DNA of 64,000 nucleotides from Mastigias papua (GCA_964019165.1 OZ025281.1:2093740-2157739), one strand, 5' to 3'; positions 50,977 to 63,815 are shown, counted from the stretch's first letter. Notes: generated by a model from the sequence alone, not told the origin. Numbers and translations: made by a program.

Positions 50977-53900
50977 CTGAAAGAAATCGTACATGAGACA
51001 AGTCTCATTTATTCTAGCTCAAAATTAAGAACTCTACAAGATTCAAATAGGTGAGTGGCCAAGTGTTTAGAGCGCTTGACCACTGAGCGTATACGGTATT
51101 CACAATCCAAAAGGGGTTGCATATTTAACTCAGTTGAGGGTGGGGCTAAGCAATCTCGATTTTCATAAATTCAAATATAATTTCAAAGATGCAGTCAATT
51201 CAATGTGTCCAGTAAACGATGGCATAGAAGATACGAAACACTTCTAGCTACTCTGGAACTCTTTCAGTGAACATAGCCGGAATCTTCTTGCTGGTGTCAA
51301 TGATGTACTCGAAGTTTATGAATATTCTAACACTTCACATATCAATATGATACAACTTCTTCTATATGGAAGCGAACATTTGCCCTCAGAAGCTAACAAG
51401 TCAATGTTAAACTTAACTTTTACGTACATTTCGAAACATAACGCTTTGGTTAACGGGATATCGGTTTCCATAAGTAGTGCACCCAGTTCACTTCAATATG
51501 TTTGTTTGTTTTGCTTTTATTTCGTCTTTTGTTCTCTGTATTAGTATTAATTGTTTATTCATGTGATGGGGTATCTTACAATAAAATTATTCATTTTCCA
51601 TTGCAAAAGAGTGTCATGTTGCCCCTGGGAAAACATGATATTTGCTCCTTCCTAGGGGTATCGTTTCCATAGTAGCTTAGTGTCAGGTGTATACATAGTC
51701 AATTAGGACTTATATATTGCAAATCTTTAATGGAGTAGAAAAAACTACTGAGCGGAACATCGGTGGTTCGAGTCGAACCCTCGGATCATGGTTGGGATGT
51801 TCGCCCACTGTCCACCCAACAGCAAATGGGTACCTAGAGGTAATACTGGGAAGTTAAAGACGGCAAAGGAAGGAACTAGCCACCCTACCTCACTATGCTG
51901 ATAGCTCAGGATAAGTGTCTTCTCTAACAGGCACTCCCAGGTACTGCGGGTATAGACCCATGCCCTTTTCCTCAAAAAGGTGCAAAATGCCTTTTTTGTG
52001 AAGAATTCTGAAACTGCTTATTGCAGTATTGTTAAGTGTGCCTGCCTATAATATTTAGTACACATGAAAGTAATGAAATCCTGAATTGCCTCATGCAATT
52101 TTTTTTGCATCAAAATCTAAAAATGTAATTTCAAGATGCGTTCTTCTTCCGATAGGGTTTAGTGTGCCCTTTTTTGTTAGTTACACCCCTACCCTAAAAA
52201 ATTCCTAGTTGGGTGCCTGCACTCCCCAACGTACCGAATCGTATGCGAGACTATCCTTTACTTTTACAAGATTCATATGATTCAAAACGGCTGGAAAAGC
52301 GAAAGGGGTATTATATTCTGTTCTTTATAGGAAAACGCTCTGTTCAAAGAACCCTGGGGGCCGATTTGCCGCAGTATTAAGAACACTGCTAGAACATGTT
52401 CAGCCTCAAGTAAACATTTTCACATGAGGCTCAACTACACACATTCGTTTTGCAAGCAAATTCTGACGATTTTGTTAGTAAATAGTGGCATTTGTTACTT
52501 CATTTTCAAACGTAGAAACTGCGGAATATCTTCGAAACTGCATACTGCATTGAGTTCTTCAGATATTTGCAACTCTTAAAATAAGAACAATTAGAAAGAA
52601 CATTTAAGTCTAAAATTATCAGAAAACTGAGAGCACCAAGCCTGAGACAAAATCATATATTTCTTATAAAGAAGGAATGTACAGAGAGAGCCTTTTAGAA
52701 AGGAAGACATGAGTATATTATTGAATGAATTTCAGACAATGTACTCATCATCGAATTCCAAAAACTTTCTGACAATATTAAAAGCAAATCTTCCACTGAT
52801 TGGTGCATAGACTAAAAAAATTCCATAATCCACCATCGAGAGAAAACAAGTAAATTAAGACTTATTCGTAATTATCTATTGAAAGATAAGATAAGCATTC
52901 TGTTCAGTTCAGCTTATGTTTGTTGTCTAAATTTAGTTACTACCTCAGCTTGCAAATAAGAGGGCCTGTTGTTTTCATTCGTCTATTTTATTTAGAAAGG
53001 CATAACAATATACAATTAGGAGTCTTTCCAGATTGAATAAAATCAATGAGACCCCCATTTATATGAACAAAACTGGATCGATCTATGCTGGATCCGGGGT
53101 ACGGATAGGTCTTGGTCTGCTACCCAACCTGCCTCCGGATCGCTGTTCTAGTAGATCCAGTTCAGATCCGATCTAATTTTGTATAGTATAAACAGAAAAA
53201 TCCGACCTGTAAAATCCGATCTGCAGCTGTAACTGATATGGACTGGTGACCATTCGTTGTAGATGCCATAAGACCAAAGCACGCATGCGTCAATAAATAT
53301 ACTCAAAATTGGATCGGATCCATGGCATCGTGTAAACGCAAAGCCTATCTGCACCAACACTGGAACTATCAGATCCTAACAAGTTAACATCCGATTCACT
53401 TCTGCCTGTGTAAACGTAGTCTGAATCTATCGAAACAGTGAAAAGGGGGGGAGGGGACAAAGCACTAGCAAAGGATACGTGTTAAGGTCATTAAATAGAT
53501 AGGAAGTCCAGGAAATAACGATAACTTCGCACAAATTACATAAGTCTTTCATTCTTACGATATCCTATTTCCGCAAGAGATTTTCTTTGCATTCAATGTC
53601 TCCTTAATTCACTTTCATCACTTTGAGTGACAATATGAAGGAGATAGGCCCGTAGACAGTGGTAGGAGCTGGAGGGTACTGCTCCCGATAATTCACTCAT
53701 GTTGTACACAAAAGTGTTCTACACTATCAATTTTACTTATTGCACAATTGACTTCTACATCCATGTCCCCCCCCCCCCCCCCCATCCAGTTCAAATGTCT
53801 ACGGTAATGGAAGGAGGCAGAGACCAGTGAAATACTGAAGATACATAAGGTTATAATTGTGGAAACAGTTGTTAAGTTCACTAATAATTTGAATACTGTT

Positions 53901-54401
53901 GCAGTTATTAAACTATGTATTTATTTACCTGTATATTTTCAAAGAACCATTTTTGAACTCCATGATGCCTGAGGGAGTTCGTTAGATACTTAAGAAACAA
54001 AACCTGCTTTCATTTCTCATACTCAATGGAGGCACCAGCCACCAAAGACTGGGCGGGACTTTAGCAAGCCACGCCCTATGCCCACACCCTTACAGTACAG
54101 TGCTCAGTAAAACATGGAACCAACGGGTGATCAATAGCAATGATATGACACAACACTTGCTACAGATGTAAATGACCTACAAGCATACTCACTTTTAGCA
54201 AGCAGTTTCTAAATCTCTTCTCGCAGTCACAATGAGAAGCTGTCAGCAGACTCCAATTTAGTAGCCCGTACTTCTTGCTCCATCCGTTGATCCTTGCATG
54301 GCAATGCTTGTCGTGAGTTCTGCAACATTTGTCCGTCTTCCTATGCTTTCCCAGATCATTGTACGACCTTGCGATGTGGCTTCGCCCGCACCATTTTGTT
54401 C
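50797..54401 (-). CDS. Second group III PLA2-like gene, exons 2 and 3 (first exon not found)
   Basis: Paralogue of the PLA2 at 43-47 kb. Exon 2 is 54401-54193 (again 209 nt, same phases), exon 3 is 50976-50797 with a TAA stop. Exon 2 has the CCRTHDK active site (His and Asp kept), SHCDC and the same extra residue before HC. The calcium loop reads WCGRSH, so the second loop glycine of gene 1 is serine, which could weaken calcium binding. Exon 3 is more basic and diverged. No exon 1 like that of gene 1 was found up to the window end. The frame just upstream of exon 2 stays open through the acceptor and starts MKIYNYFYLSFSLITAATYP, which looks like a signal peptide, so an alternative first exon without splicing is possible. 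The intron has collected LINE, SINE and hAT insertions. Confidence 0.75.
51052..51120 (+). repeat. tRNA-like segment (SINE head fragment)
   Basis: GTGAGTGGCCAAGTGTTTAG continues into AGAGCGCTTGACCACTGAGC, resembling the D-arm and box A part of a class II tRNA. The T-arm is not intact, so it is read as a SINE-type fragment and not a tRNA gene. Confidence 0.35.
51140..51603 (+). mobile_element. LINE C-terminal fragment
   Basis: Translation reads LDFHKFKYNFKDAVNSMCPVNDGIEDTKHF, then HSRNLLAGVNDVL and LLLYGSEHLPSEANKSML. This fits the C-terminal zinc-binding segment of LINE polyproteins (CPxCxxxxED-x-EHF), here with the second Cys changed to Val and a stop after KHF. It ends in AATAAAATTATTCATT at about 51582. 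Lies in the intron of PLA2 gene 2. Confidence 0.6.
51760..52262 (+). repeat. SINE family A, copy 3, split by a MITE
   Basis: The 5' part holds GGTGGTTCGAGTCGAACCC, a tRNA-type box B (GGTTCGANTCC-like). The SINE runs to GCACTCCC at 51931-51938, is interrupted by an insertion, and resumes with GCACTCCC at 52219-52226, then CAACGTACCGAATCG as in copy 2. Confidence 0.65.
51939..52218. mobile_element. hAT-type MITE nested in a SINE, with 8-bp target duplication
   Basis: A 280-bp insertion between two exact copies of GCACTCCC. Internal words TTTTCCTCAAAAAGGT and CCCTAAAAAATTCCTAG recur at 61380-61650, marking a second family member. The 8-bp duplication indicates hAT-type insertion. Confidence 0.7.
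53050..53425. repeat. GGATC-rich dispersed repeat, unresolved type
   Basis: CTGGATCGATC, CAGATCCGATCTAATTTTG, CAAAATTGGATCGGATCCAT and GTGTAAACGCAAAG/GTGTAAACGTAGTC suggest a non-autonomous DNA element with subterminal repeats. Ends are not resolved. A C16-17 run follows at about 53768-53783. Confidence 0.35.
54193..54401 (-). CDS. PLA2 gene 2, exon 2 (active-site exon)
   Basis: Acceptor TTATCCCTCAG, donor GTGAGT, the same donor hexamer as in gene 1. Contains TKWCGRSH, CCRTHDKHC and ASHCDCEKRF. Confidence 0.85.
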
Positions 54402-54624
54402 CTGAGGGATAAGTTGCCGCAGTTATCAAACTGAAACTCAAGTAAAAATAGTTGTAAATTTTCAAAAGTGATTCTCTATTTTCCTGGTATAAAACTTAAA
54501 GTTCAATTCTATTTCATTTCAATTCAATTCCATTTCATTTACATCCCATTATCATTATCATTTCTTACGATCAGGTAAAGGTGGGATAATTTGTCTCGTA
54601 GTGCATTGAACTCACCATGCTCTA

Positions 54625-54715
54625 GCGGCCAAATGTCTGAGAGCTCTGTCAGGCCTATTTTCTCCCAACCTAATTGACCAATCAGCATGCAGCATTGGCG
54701 TTAGTTATAGGACTA
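54625..54715. repeat. Fold-back repeat, family F, single arm
   Basis: GAGCTCTGTCAGGCCTATTT and CTCCCAACCTAATTGACCAA match the left arm at 12.3 kb. Confidence 0.55.
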
Positions 54716-54863
54716 GCATGCTGGAAATATTCCGGTAAATTCGACAAATCCACTAAATTCGATACTGAGGGCTCTGTTGCTGAACTTTTAATATGAAGAT
54801 GCTTCTCTGATTTGACGGACTCCAAATCTAATGAAAACTTGATTGCTCGCATAAACTTTATAA

Positions 54864-55057
54864 CAGTGGCTCCCAACCTGTTTTATCCCTGCACCCCTTA
54901 AATATTATTTTGTTATGACCTCACACTCCCTATAATACGTATTTTGCTCATGGCCACTAGAGTGTAATAAATAGATGAAGTTCCTGTCATTGACATGGGC
55001 GCTTCTCGCACCCCTTGAAACGATGTCTCGCACCGAACCCCTGGTTGGAAGCCACTG
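54864..55057. mobile_element. hAT MITE with perfect 8-bp target duplication
   Basis: 194 bp, ends CAGTGGCTCCCAACC and GGTTGGAAGCCACTG, flanked on both sides by CTTTATAA (54856-54863 and 55058-55065). Confidence 0.85.
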
Positions 55058-55065
55058 CTTTATAA

Positions 55066-58000
55066 AGAATCCTTGGCTATAGGCCGCAGCAAATGGACCA
55101 GAATTTTATTCAAATTCGGGTGACAACGACTGGTCAGGGAGGCCTAAATGGCTCATCAGTTTAAGAATTTTGCAATGGCATTCTTTTCTATTTTATCTGC
55201 ATACACATATATTTATGTCCCCCGAATTTCTCCATTCCTGTAGTAAATTATCCCAGTCTATAACCCTTATGCAGAATGGCATCAAACTAAGTGTTCTGGT
55301 ACCCCAACCTGTAACTCTACAACTAAGTTGATATACCTGGGAAAATAAAAAGACTTTTATAAGCACTAATGATATCCCTCATCCGATCGCCTCTCGTGCT
55401 ACACGAGTCGTCTATACCAATGCATACCAGTGCTAGCAACAGGAAGACTTTCACACCCATTTTTGACCTGCAAAGTAAAAGTTTTCTTTGCTACAAATTG
55501 AAATACATACTGCCAGTAAGACATAAAATCTATAAATCTACCACTTTCGAACATTATTTGGGCCCCTTTTGGGCACTCTAGAGTAAAAAGTTCAAAAAGG
55601 CCCCGATAGTTGATATCAGATGAACACCTTAAAATCTTCAAAAAGAAAACACTCGGTGGTATAAGATATGGTTACTCTGCACTTACTGGATTGGCTTCTA
55701 CTCTGGACAATTCCCCTTCCACAGGAACTCTATGTGGATTAATGCGGCGATGAATGAACCAAAAGACTTAGCTGTAATGCACAAATAACCACTTAACAGA
55801 GCACAATTCTGCCTATCACTTGCCTGGATACGTTTAATCTTAAAGAGATAAGCTAAAGCTATTACCTCTTTTGTTTTGCATTTATTGTATTCCAGCATTG
55901 CCCTCAGGAAAGCTTTCTCCGTGTCTATTGGCCCATAACGGGAAGAAAGATCCAACCTATGTCATAAAATTGAAGGTAAATGTGCAAGTTAGTCGCAAGG
56001 GGTAATTCTTGGCTTTTGTAAGGAAAATCATGGTACTAATTTTAAGCAACTAGCAACCCCAGGTCTCAAAATCCAGTAGTAAGCACTCTTAACTTGTTCA
56101 GTATTTTTATTTTTATTTATTTATTTTAAATTATTTACCCACGGTTGCCCCATCAATCGAAGAAGATTGCTTCAGTAGTACTGAATTTTCATAAAGAAAA
56201 CGTAAATCACAGAGAAACTCAGGGGGCCATAGTCTAACTGAGAGGGTTCCTGCCATAATTTTCCTCACGGCGGTGTACGCACAGCCCAAAATCTTTCATA
56301 TTTTATCCTGGCAGCATTTATTAATGCAAGCTATTGAACCTCTCTAACGACAACAGCATCCTTTATTTTAATTACTTTGTAGCTCTATATGTAAATCAGT
56401 CTTACAACAAGAAGTGTTCTGTTACGGCTTTGCAATATTCAAGACAGAACGCGCGATTTTTACAAGAAACCGGTTTATAACAAAACCTAGTGCTAAAAGG
56501 GTAAAACTAAATATAAATATAATGCGATTCATATAGAAGCTCTGAATGGAGATCCCTAGCAAACTCTCGTATAGTATTAGTCAATTGCCAACACAAAGTA
56601 CACTTCGCTACATAATTTCAAAATGATAGAAGGGAAAAGTGTTTTATTTAAATTCTGTGTAAACTTGAAAAGTTTATGAAGGAGTAAGATTTTATATTAT
56701 TGGGTGACTGGACATTGCATGAAAGGCACGAGCAAAGTTAATGGAAAAATGGAGAAGGAGGGCACAACAGACGGATGCTTTAGGTATTGGGCTCCTGTCT
56801 CAAGCAAATTTTACAACAGTCGCAGTGTATTTACCGTTTTCATTTTGAAACTCGCCCGCATACGCACACGCACACGCACACACAAACTCGTATGAACTGC
56901 ACAGTCACACGCATTAACACGCACACATAGACACGCACAAAAGTGCTACCCCAAAATTTACGAAACTTTAAGAACTGCAAGGAAGGAATTAAGAAACTTT
57001 ATAATTTCTGTGCCTTCTTTCACAGTTTAGTAAACCGCTTTATTTTCCTCCATGGCTTTAACAAGCTTCCACTACTGTTATTTTTTTGTGCTAAGCCTTA
57101 TGGGCATTACAAAAAAACAGTTTATTACATTTTGTTTTCGTCTTCATTGCAACTTATTTCAGTAAATTAAGAAATTTGTAAGAAACTTGCGAGATCATTG
57201 ATGTCAGTGTTTGACAATAGTTTACTAAAATTAATCTGATAAAAGGGGTGCTCTCCCCTCGATTAGCTTAGCTATTGAGAGATTTTCTCTTTGAGACTTC
57301 CCTTTCATACACATCCTATAGTGTAATGTGTTTTTCACTTTATTTGCATCGGTGTTTCATTAATATTTTTTGTAGTTATTTATTGCTGTTAACGGTTTAA
57401 TTTAAAAGTTACATGTAGTGGAATTTAACCTGAATGAACCGAATTGACCTGGAATGGAGCCAAAAATCAAGAAACCTTTACTACCAGGCCTTGAGCCAGG
57501 TTTCTTAATAAATAAAAGATGTTTAGTTCGTGTCCAGCTAGTATTAATGATTTATTGGCATATGCTATAGATTACCGACTGGTTTACGAAAGCTTCTCCG
57601 GTGGACGAATATGGTGAACTGCTTTACCTCGATTCCGCTATGACTCATGAGTATCCTTGCACAATTAAAAGTTTTCTCAGGCTTGTTTTGAATTCGTACT
57701 ATTAGCGGACATCCAAACTAGCTGCATTCCTAGACTCACGATGCAAAGATAAAACATCTAGCGAAAATGCAAATCGCATTTATAGATTCTTTCTAAAGCA
57801 AATCAACTCTGAGCAAATAATATTTATTTACAGCTTCCGCTCATGCAACGCAATACCCTTTGTTACTATGCCGTGAGGTTGCTCCCATTGAATTATACAA
57901 GTATAAGAATTGAAAATGTCTGCAATTTTTGAAAGAGGACGGAATTGTCAAATACATTCGGTTTGTACAATCAGTTTTGGTTTGAAAACGAACATTTGCC

Positions 58001-58460
58001 ACATGAATACAAAATCAAAGAAGTTCCCTCATATTTCTTTCAAAACAGGCATTCTCTTACCACAAAAATTACAAGTAGCTCCATAACGCTTTATTAGCTA
58101 CTACTCATGTGAAACCACTCTATAATGCACTCAAAGATAACGGCACTCCAATTGTACTTCTGCAACACTACCAGGTTGAACAGTCACGAAGCGAGCTACT
58201 TAGAATAGACAGAATTAGCGCTCATTCACTACAGGCTGGGTCGTTTGTGGTGACGTTGTAAGCCATTGAGCAATCTTCAGCCTCATTCACTATTTTACAG
58301 TATTTACAGTATTTTTATTGCAAACTAGCTCGCTCGAAAATCTGGCAAATCACGAAAAGTTATTCTGAGTCGCCGCCCCCCCCCCCCATGCACACCTGAT
58401 GCCACAGATTTTTGTTGGAATCGTAGCAGTAGCTCAAGCGCATCATCTTCTCTAAACATT
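55066..58460. other. No recognisable gene
   Basis: Searched on the minus strand for a first exon of PLA2 gene 2 without success. Contains a short (TTTA)n at 56103-56128 and an ACACGC-rich patch at 56860-56935. Confidence 0.45.
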
Positions 58461-60020
58461 TAATTCAATTCAATTCAATTCGATTCAAAATTCAACTAAG
58501 TAGCTAAAACAATAAAGAACTATAACAACAACAGCAACTAGATATTACATATAGATAAACATAAAAGTAAAAGTAATAAATTTCTCTCTTGAATTTCTTT
58601 GGGAGGAGCTCACTCAATCGGTAAACTAGTCGAGGAGAGAGGCCCCCCTCCCTCTTTGGTTGTTTTAGATTTAGAGACATGATTGAAAGAAACAAATGCT
58701 CCATGCTATAGGTTTTGCAGATACATTTTCAATTTGAATCTAAAGCAGTTTTTACGAACATTAAAACACAAAACACAAGATATTCACATTGTGGTATGAA
58801 GGTGCTTTTTAGATTTATTCTAAATAGAAATTTGAAAGATGAATTTCTTATTTCCCTTTGTAATTCATTCCATAGCTTGGCCCCCATATATCAAATTGAG
58901 CCCAGTCCGTATCGAAGCGTATTTTTGCCAATTAAGTAAAGATCGCCACGGTAGGATTGTCTAGTTGTATAGTTATGTATTGCAGAATTAAAAGAGAAGT
59001 AACCGTGGAAACAAGATGGTGTTAGTAATTTTGTTGATTTATATACAAAGGTTAAGAGTTTGAATTTGAAAATGTCTGATAATCTAAGCAACTGTAAATC
59101 TTTGAATAGAGGCAAGGAATTGCAACGGGATGTCTGATTTGATATGATCCTGATGGCTTTTTTTGCAGCTTAAATATTGGTTCCCTGTACGATTCGTAGG
59201 TTTGCCCCCAAACAGTAATACCATATTGTAGGAATGATATAAATAAAGAACTATATATGGACTTCATCGTATCAATAGTAAGATACTCTCTGATCTTAAG
59301 AAGGATTCCACATGTTCTAGTTTTTTTTTGAAAGTTGACAAAAGTGATAATTCCAACTGAGGTGTTCATCCATTAAAAGACCAAGAAATTTTACGTATTT
59401 TACTTTGGAGATGTGTTTATTACCTATTTTTTTAATTGCATTATTAGGAGGTAATTTAGTTCCAGGAGAGTGAAAAATTATGTAGCTGGTTTTATCAACA
59501 TTCATTGAGAGCTTATTTGCATCAAGCCATCTTTTTACATACCTTAGCTCAGTATTCACTTTTTAGCAAGCTTTTCAGGACTTTCTGACTCATAGTAAAT
59601 GTTAGTATCATCAGCAAATAAGTAAAACTGTAATTTTTTTGAAACACTAGGTAAATCATTAATAAAGAGGAGAAAATGTAAGGGTCCAAGTACTGATCCT
59701 TGGGGAACACCACAAGTAATCTTCATTAGATTTGAGCTTTCTCCATTAATAGAGAAGAGAAGTCCCTCTAATACCATAATGTTTTAATTTGGAAAGTAAA
59801 ATGTCATGATTCACAGTATCAAAGGCTTTTTGGAGGTCAATAAAGACGCCACACCCATATTTTCTATCATCCAGCGAATTTCGTATAGCTTCGGTTATAC
59901 AAATTAATGCATGGTCAACAGAATGATTTTCTTGGAAGCCAAATTGAAAGGGATGCATAATTTTGTTTGATATAACGAAGAAATACAGTTTCTTGTACAT
60001 AACTTATTCATACAAGTTCG
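58461..60020 (-). mobile_element. 5'-truncated jockey/CR1-like LINE, reverse transcriptase pseudogene
   Basis: Minus-strand reverse transcriptase in several frames. Read from 60000 downward: FQFGFQENHSVDHAL, then the catalytic block GVFIDLQKAFDTVNHDIL, then GVPQGSVLGPLHFLLFINDLP, then the FADDTN active site, the thumb region (RYVKRWLDANKLSMNVDKT) and the LINE C-terminal part ending near 58720. Frameshifts near 59770, 59560 and 59340 and an in-frame TGA near 58895 break it. The 3' end (lower coordinates) finishes in an (AATTG)n tail at 58461-58485, usual for this LINE type. The 5' part of the element is missing beyond about 60020. Confidence 0.88.
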
Positions 60021-60472
60021 CTTTGGAACGCCCCAGCTAACATTGACAACTGATTTGATAGAAAGGAATGAGCACACCGCTGTCTTTTGCAGCTTATTGT
60101 TATCAATTTTTACTCTTAAGTCCGGCACAAGTGCCCCCTTCACTTATTATCATTGTATTCATGCCCAAGTAATGAACGAGAATTATTTGAAGTGACCCGG
60201 TGCTTTAATATTGAAAACACCAAGTGGTACAAAGTTAGACTTATTTCTAGCCCCGCCCTTCCCCTTATTATATCCCCCTACTTCCTCGGGACCTAGGAGT
60301 AGCATAATAGAGATAACAAGTTGAAGTACTGCATGGTTTAACTTAAATCAATCTGCTAAATGCTTGCGACCAGAATTCTCAACAATAGCAGCTCAGTGAA
60401 GCATACTCTCCCATGTGATAAATGTAATACAAAGTTGGGAGTGTCTCATTCGTCTTCTGTCATCCTTCCACG

Positions 60473-60539
60473 ATGAAGTCCACTGTTATGCTCTCGCTTT
60501 TTCTCCTGGTGTTGCTACAGCACGAGATGGATGCCGGAT
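60473..60539 (+). other. Possible first exon encoding a signal peptide
   Basis: ATG at 60473 gives MKSTVMLSLFLLVLLQHEM then DAG, a convincing secretory leader, ending in phase 1 at a GTATGT donor. I found no matching downstream exon in the remaining 3.4 kb: the nearest acceptor (60607) runs into TGA. It may be chance or the start of a gene continuing past the window. Confidence 0.3.
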
Positions 60540-61351
60540 GTATGTATCATACCTTTATTATTATATCTTAATGCCTATTTACTTACATGTCAGTAATAAT
60601 TTCACAGTTTGAAGGAAAGGATGCGAGAAATTGGCAGTTGAGGAACGGTGCTGTTGATACCTAAAAATGGGAGAATGATAGTTCAACACTTTCAGTAACA
60701 ATGTGGGGAGATTAGGAAAGGAATTTTCCGATAAGTTTGAGCAAGATCCCATAATTACCGACAACCCATGATCTTTGTAGAAACTGTTACCTATGAGCCG
60801 CAAGATTACTAGTCAATGGGATTTGCAAAAATGGTATCTCACATACCCGCACCAATTCTTCGCTACACCACTGAATGAAAGGAGAGATTAAGCCAAAAAT
60901 ATAGTTAGTTAGCACTTGCTACAGCATAAGGTGTGGACATTACAGACTCTTTCAAATGCACAACAAATGTGAATAAAAGTAAAATTATATTGGTAGGAGC
61001 TTCCATTGGGCTACACAGTGTGCTATTTTACAACAAACCCGACTCAAGATCTAGTAGTTAAAGTTTTTTAATTCTTGGTCGCAATTTTGTTCTTAACGTT
61101 TCTTACAAGTTTCTTTATTTAATGAAAAATAATTGCAATAAAAAACGAAACGTAAAACTTCCTATTGTGGTGAAGGAGAACCCAACATGGCTTGGTCCGA
61201 CCAGGGGAAATTTGTTTAAATTCTTTCCCCTAGAATGGTTTTCTCGTAGACTAAGCTTTGACTGAAGAGTGTAGTGCTCCAGCATGCATCCAGGAAATAT
61301 ATGCAAAAAAATTCTAATAGAGAGAGAAAATAGATACTCATTAGAAATGGT

Positions 61352-61655
61352 CAGGGGCGAAACCACGGGATGGGTCTTGGGGGTCTAGACCCCCCTACAC
61401 TTTCCTCAAAAAGGTAAAAGTGCTTATAATATCTTAGGGAAATTTGATACCATTTATTGCATTTTTGCTAAGTCGACCTGCTTGCAATCTTTGCTTCACA
61501 TGAAGGTGGCGACATCCCTAAACTTCTCGTACGATTTCTTTTGTTTCTAAGTCTGAAGATATTATTTCATCATACAGTTTCTTTAGCAAGTGCTTAGTGT
61601 GCCTAATTTTGTTATTTAATCCCCTGCCCTAAAAAATTCCTAGCTGCGGGCCAGA
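61352..61655. mobile_element. hAT-type MITE, related to the one at 51.9 kb
   Basis: Starts CAGGGGCGAAACCACGGG, contains TCCTCAAAAAGGTAAAAG and ends CCCTAAAAAATTCCTAGCTG, parallel to 51939-52218. Confidence 0.5.
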
Positions 61656-63346
61656 AGGTGGTCGACTAAAACCTTCCAGCCTGTAAAATGACTGATATTT
61701 TACAGGATCGAATGACAGGTGAACACATTTAAGTCAAAAATCTCTGTAAAATGACTCAAAATCTACATGAATAATTAGAACAAAAGATCAACGTAAATAA
61801 ATCAACAAAATCTCAGGTTCTTTTTACACGTGAAATATCTATAATACTTCTTCTAAAAACGGCACGGCAACTTCGAAGAACGATAACATTAACACCGGCT
61901 TCACAATAACTTTCATTGACGTGCCACTCTAACCCTCTACTACAACGATAACTGACGGCGACCCTCCAACAAACTCAATACGCTAACGGCAGACAAAGGC
62001 AATTCCAAACGCGAAAACCAAAACAACTTCGACTTTACTCCAACTCCTAACGACGGCTTCTCATAACTACTGACTACACAGAACACTACACACTGTATTT
62101 GTAACAACGGACAAATAGGAACAGATAACCAACGTTACTTAACATGATGAAATCAAAGATAGGACTAGTACAATAACAAGCCCCCTCAACTACACTGTTT
62201 TTACTGCAAGAGAACAAGCTTATCCTGCACCGCAACCGTGCAAGAGCACGTCCCTGGTATTAACTATCGGCACACCGAAAGAGCAATCGAGCATTTCAGC
62301 CATTTGCTCATGTAGGTCCATATATCGTGCTATAGGGAGAATTTCACATTCAAAAGTCGAAGAGCCACTCCCTATTGAACACAAATACCGACAGGAAGAG
62401 TTTCACATTAGCAATGGTCTACCTCCCTCTGTGAAACTTACAAAATGAAAGAGTAATTGAACTTTTCTCATTCCAAGCTTGCGACGATTCTGTACCACAA
62501 AACATGGACACGCAGGAAGATTTCTAAATTTTTTGTAAAGCGGCTTTTCAACCAATTGAACGCTGAATTGTGATCCAATCCTATTTTCTCAACACAAAGA
62601 ACTTTATATCATGGCCTGAGGGGTTGCGATACAGCACTATTACAAGGATATTCTTTGCAAACAAACGTGAAATTTCTTGCTAAAAGTGGATGGAGGAACC
62701 AATAGAGCTGAAGTGATTCATATTAAGATCAAGTCAACTGATTGAGTACTTATGAGTGCCAAAGAATTAGGGATGAAAATTGGAAAATGGTTTGAAAATT
62801 AACACTGGGAGGGTTAGAATAAATGAGAGGGATTGGAAACTAGAAAACAAGTGTATTTTGATGATCTGCTTTGACATTTGCATACGTAGGACATCTGTTT
62901 ATTCAACCAAGTTTAAAAAATATAATAATTATTATAACAGTATAAAGGAATATTATAGGACTGTTTGCTCTGTTTCTAAGAAAAAGAAGGAAATCTCTCA
63001 AGAGAAAGTATTCCACTCATGAGATGCTCAAAAATTAATGGAGAGTAGGGACAACATGTGGAGGGGTTAAAAAGTTCAAAAACTAACGATAGGGTGGGGA
63101 GCATTTGGTATTAAAGAGTAGCTGAATAGATCTGATACAATTTACTTAAATTGCCCTTATATGTCTTAAAGAGTTATTGAAAAGTTTGGACTACTAGTAT
63201 GGAAATTCTATCTGTTTAAAAATTTCAATATAAATCCTTGGGATTTCTTTGTCACTCTTCAATTACCAAGGTACTGTCAAAAACTAATGCCAAGCTCTTC
63301 TCGAAAACAGAGGGCTTGTTTCCACTTTAGAGAGCTATAGACAATC
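61656..63346. other. No recognisable feature
   Basis: No coding or structural signal could be supported. Confidence 0.5.
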
Positions 63347-63815
63347 AGGGGCGCATCCAGGGTTCTCTCAGTGAGGGGAAGGAGGCAGTTCAAAAAAAAT
63401 ATAGACCACTGCCTTCAAGCTCTCTCGCAGTCAAGGAAACGACGTCCTTCAAAAAATTTTCCTTGATACTTAACATAATAGCTGTGATAAGTTGGAGAGT
63501 AGCTTGCACGCAGTTATTATATAAAATAATTATCTGTTTCGCACTATCCATGTGGTTCACATTGCTTCACAGTAAAACTTGTCCTCATCGATCCCCCTTT
63601 CCTTGCTCCAGCACCTTCCTTCTCCATGTGCGACGGAGTCGGGAGAGCTGGAGGGACTGCCTCTATATCGCTACAGTTTTAGCTTGTCTACTTCAGCTCC
63701 CCCCACCAAAAATATTTCTCCACCACTCATGTTCCCTCCTTCCCCATCCCATTCCTCAACCCCAAACACTTTTTGATGAATCTCGCAGAACACATTTTAC
63801 AAAAGTGAGGGATCT
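63347..63815. repeat. Possible hAT-like element
   Basis: CAGGGGCGCATCCAGGG at the left and GGGATCTGGATCCCGCTTTCCC at the right are roughly inverted. The inside is unrecognised. Confidence 0.3.

Noticed and set aside
51764..51782. tRNA gene based on a box B-like sequence
   Set aside because: No acceptor stem or intact box A; the segment is part of a dispersed SINE found three times.
58715..58939. Plus-strand 74-codon frame
   Set aside because: It is the antisense shadow of the LINE C-terminal coding region.
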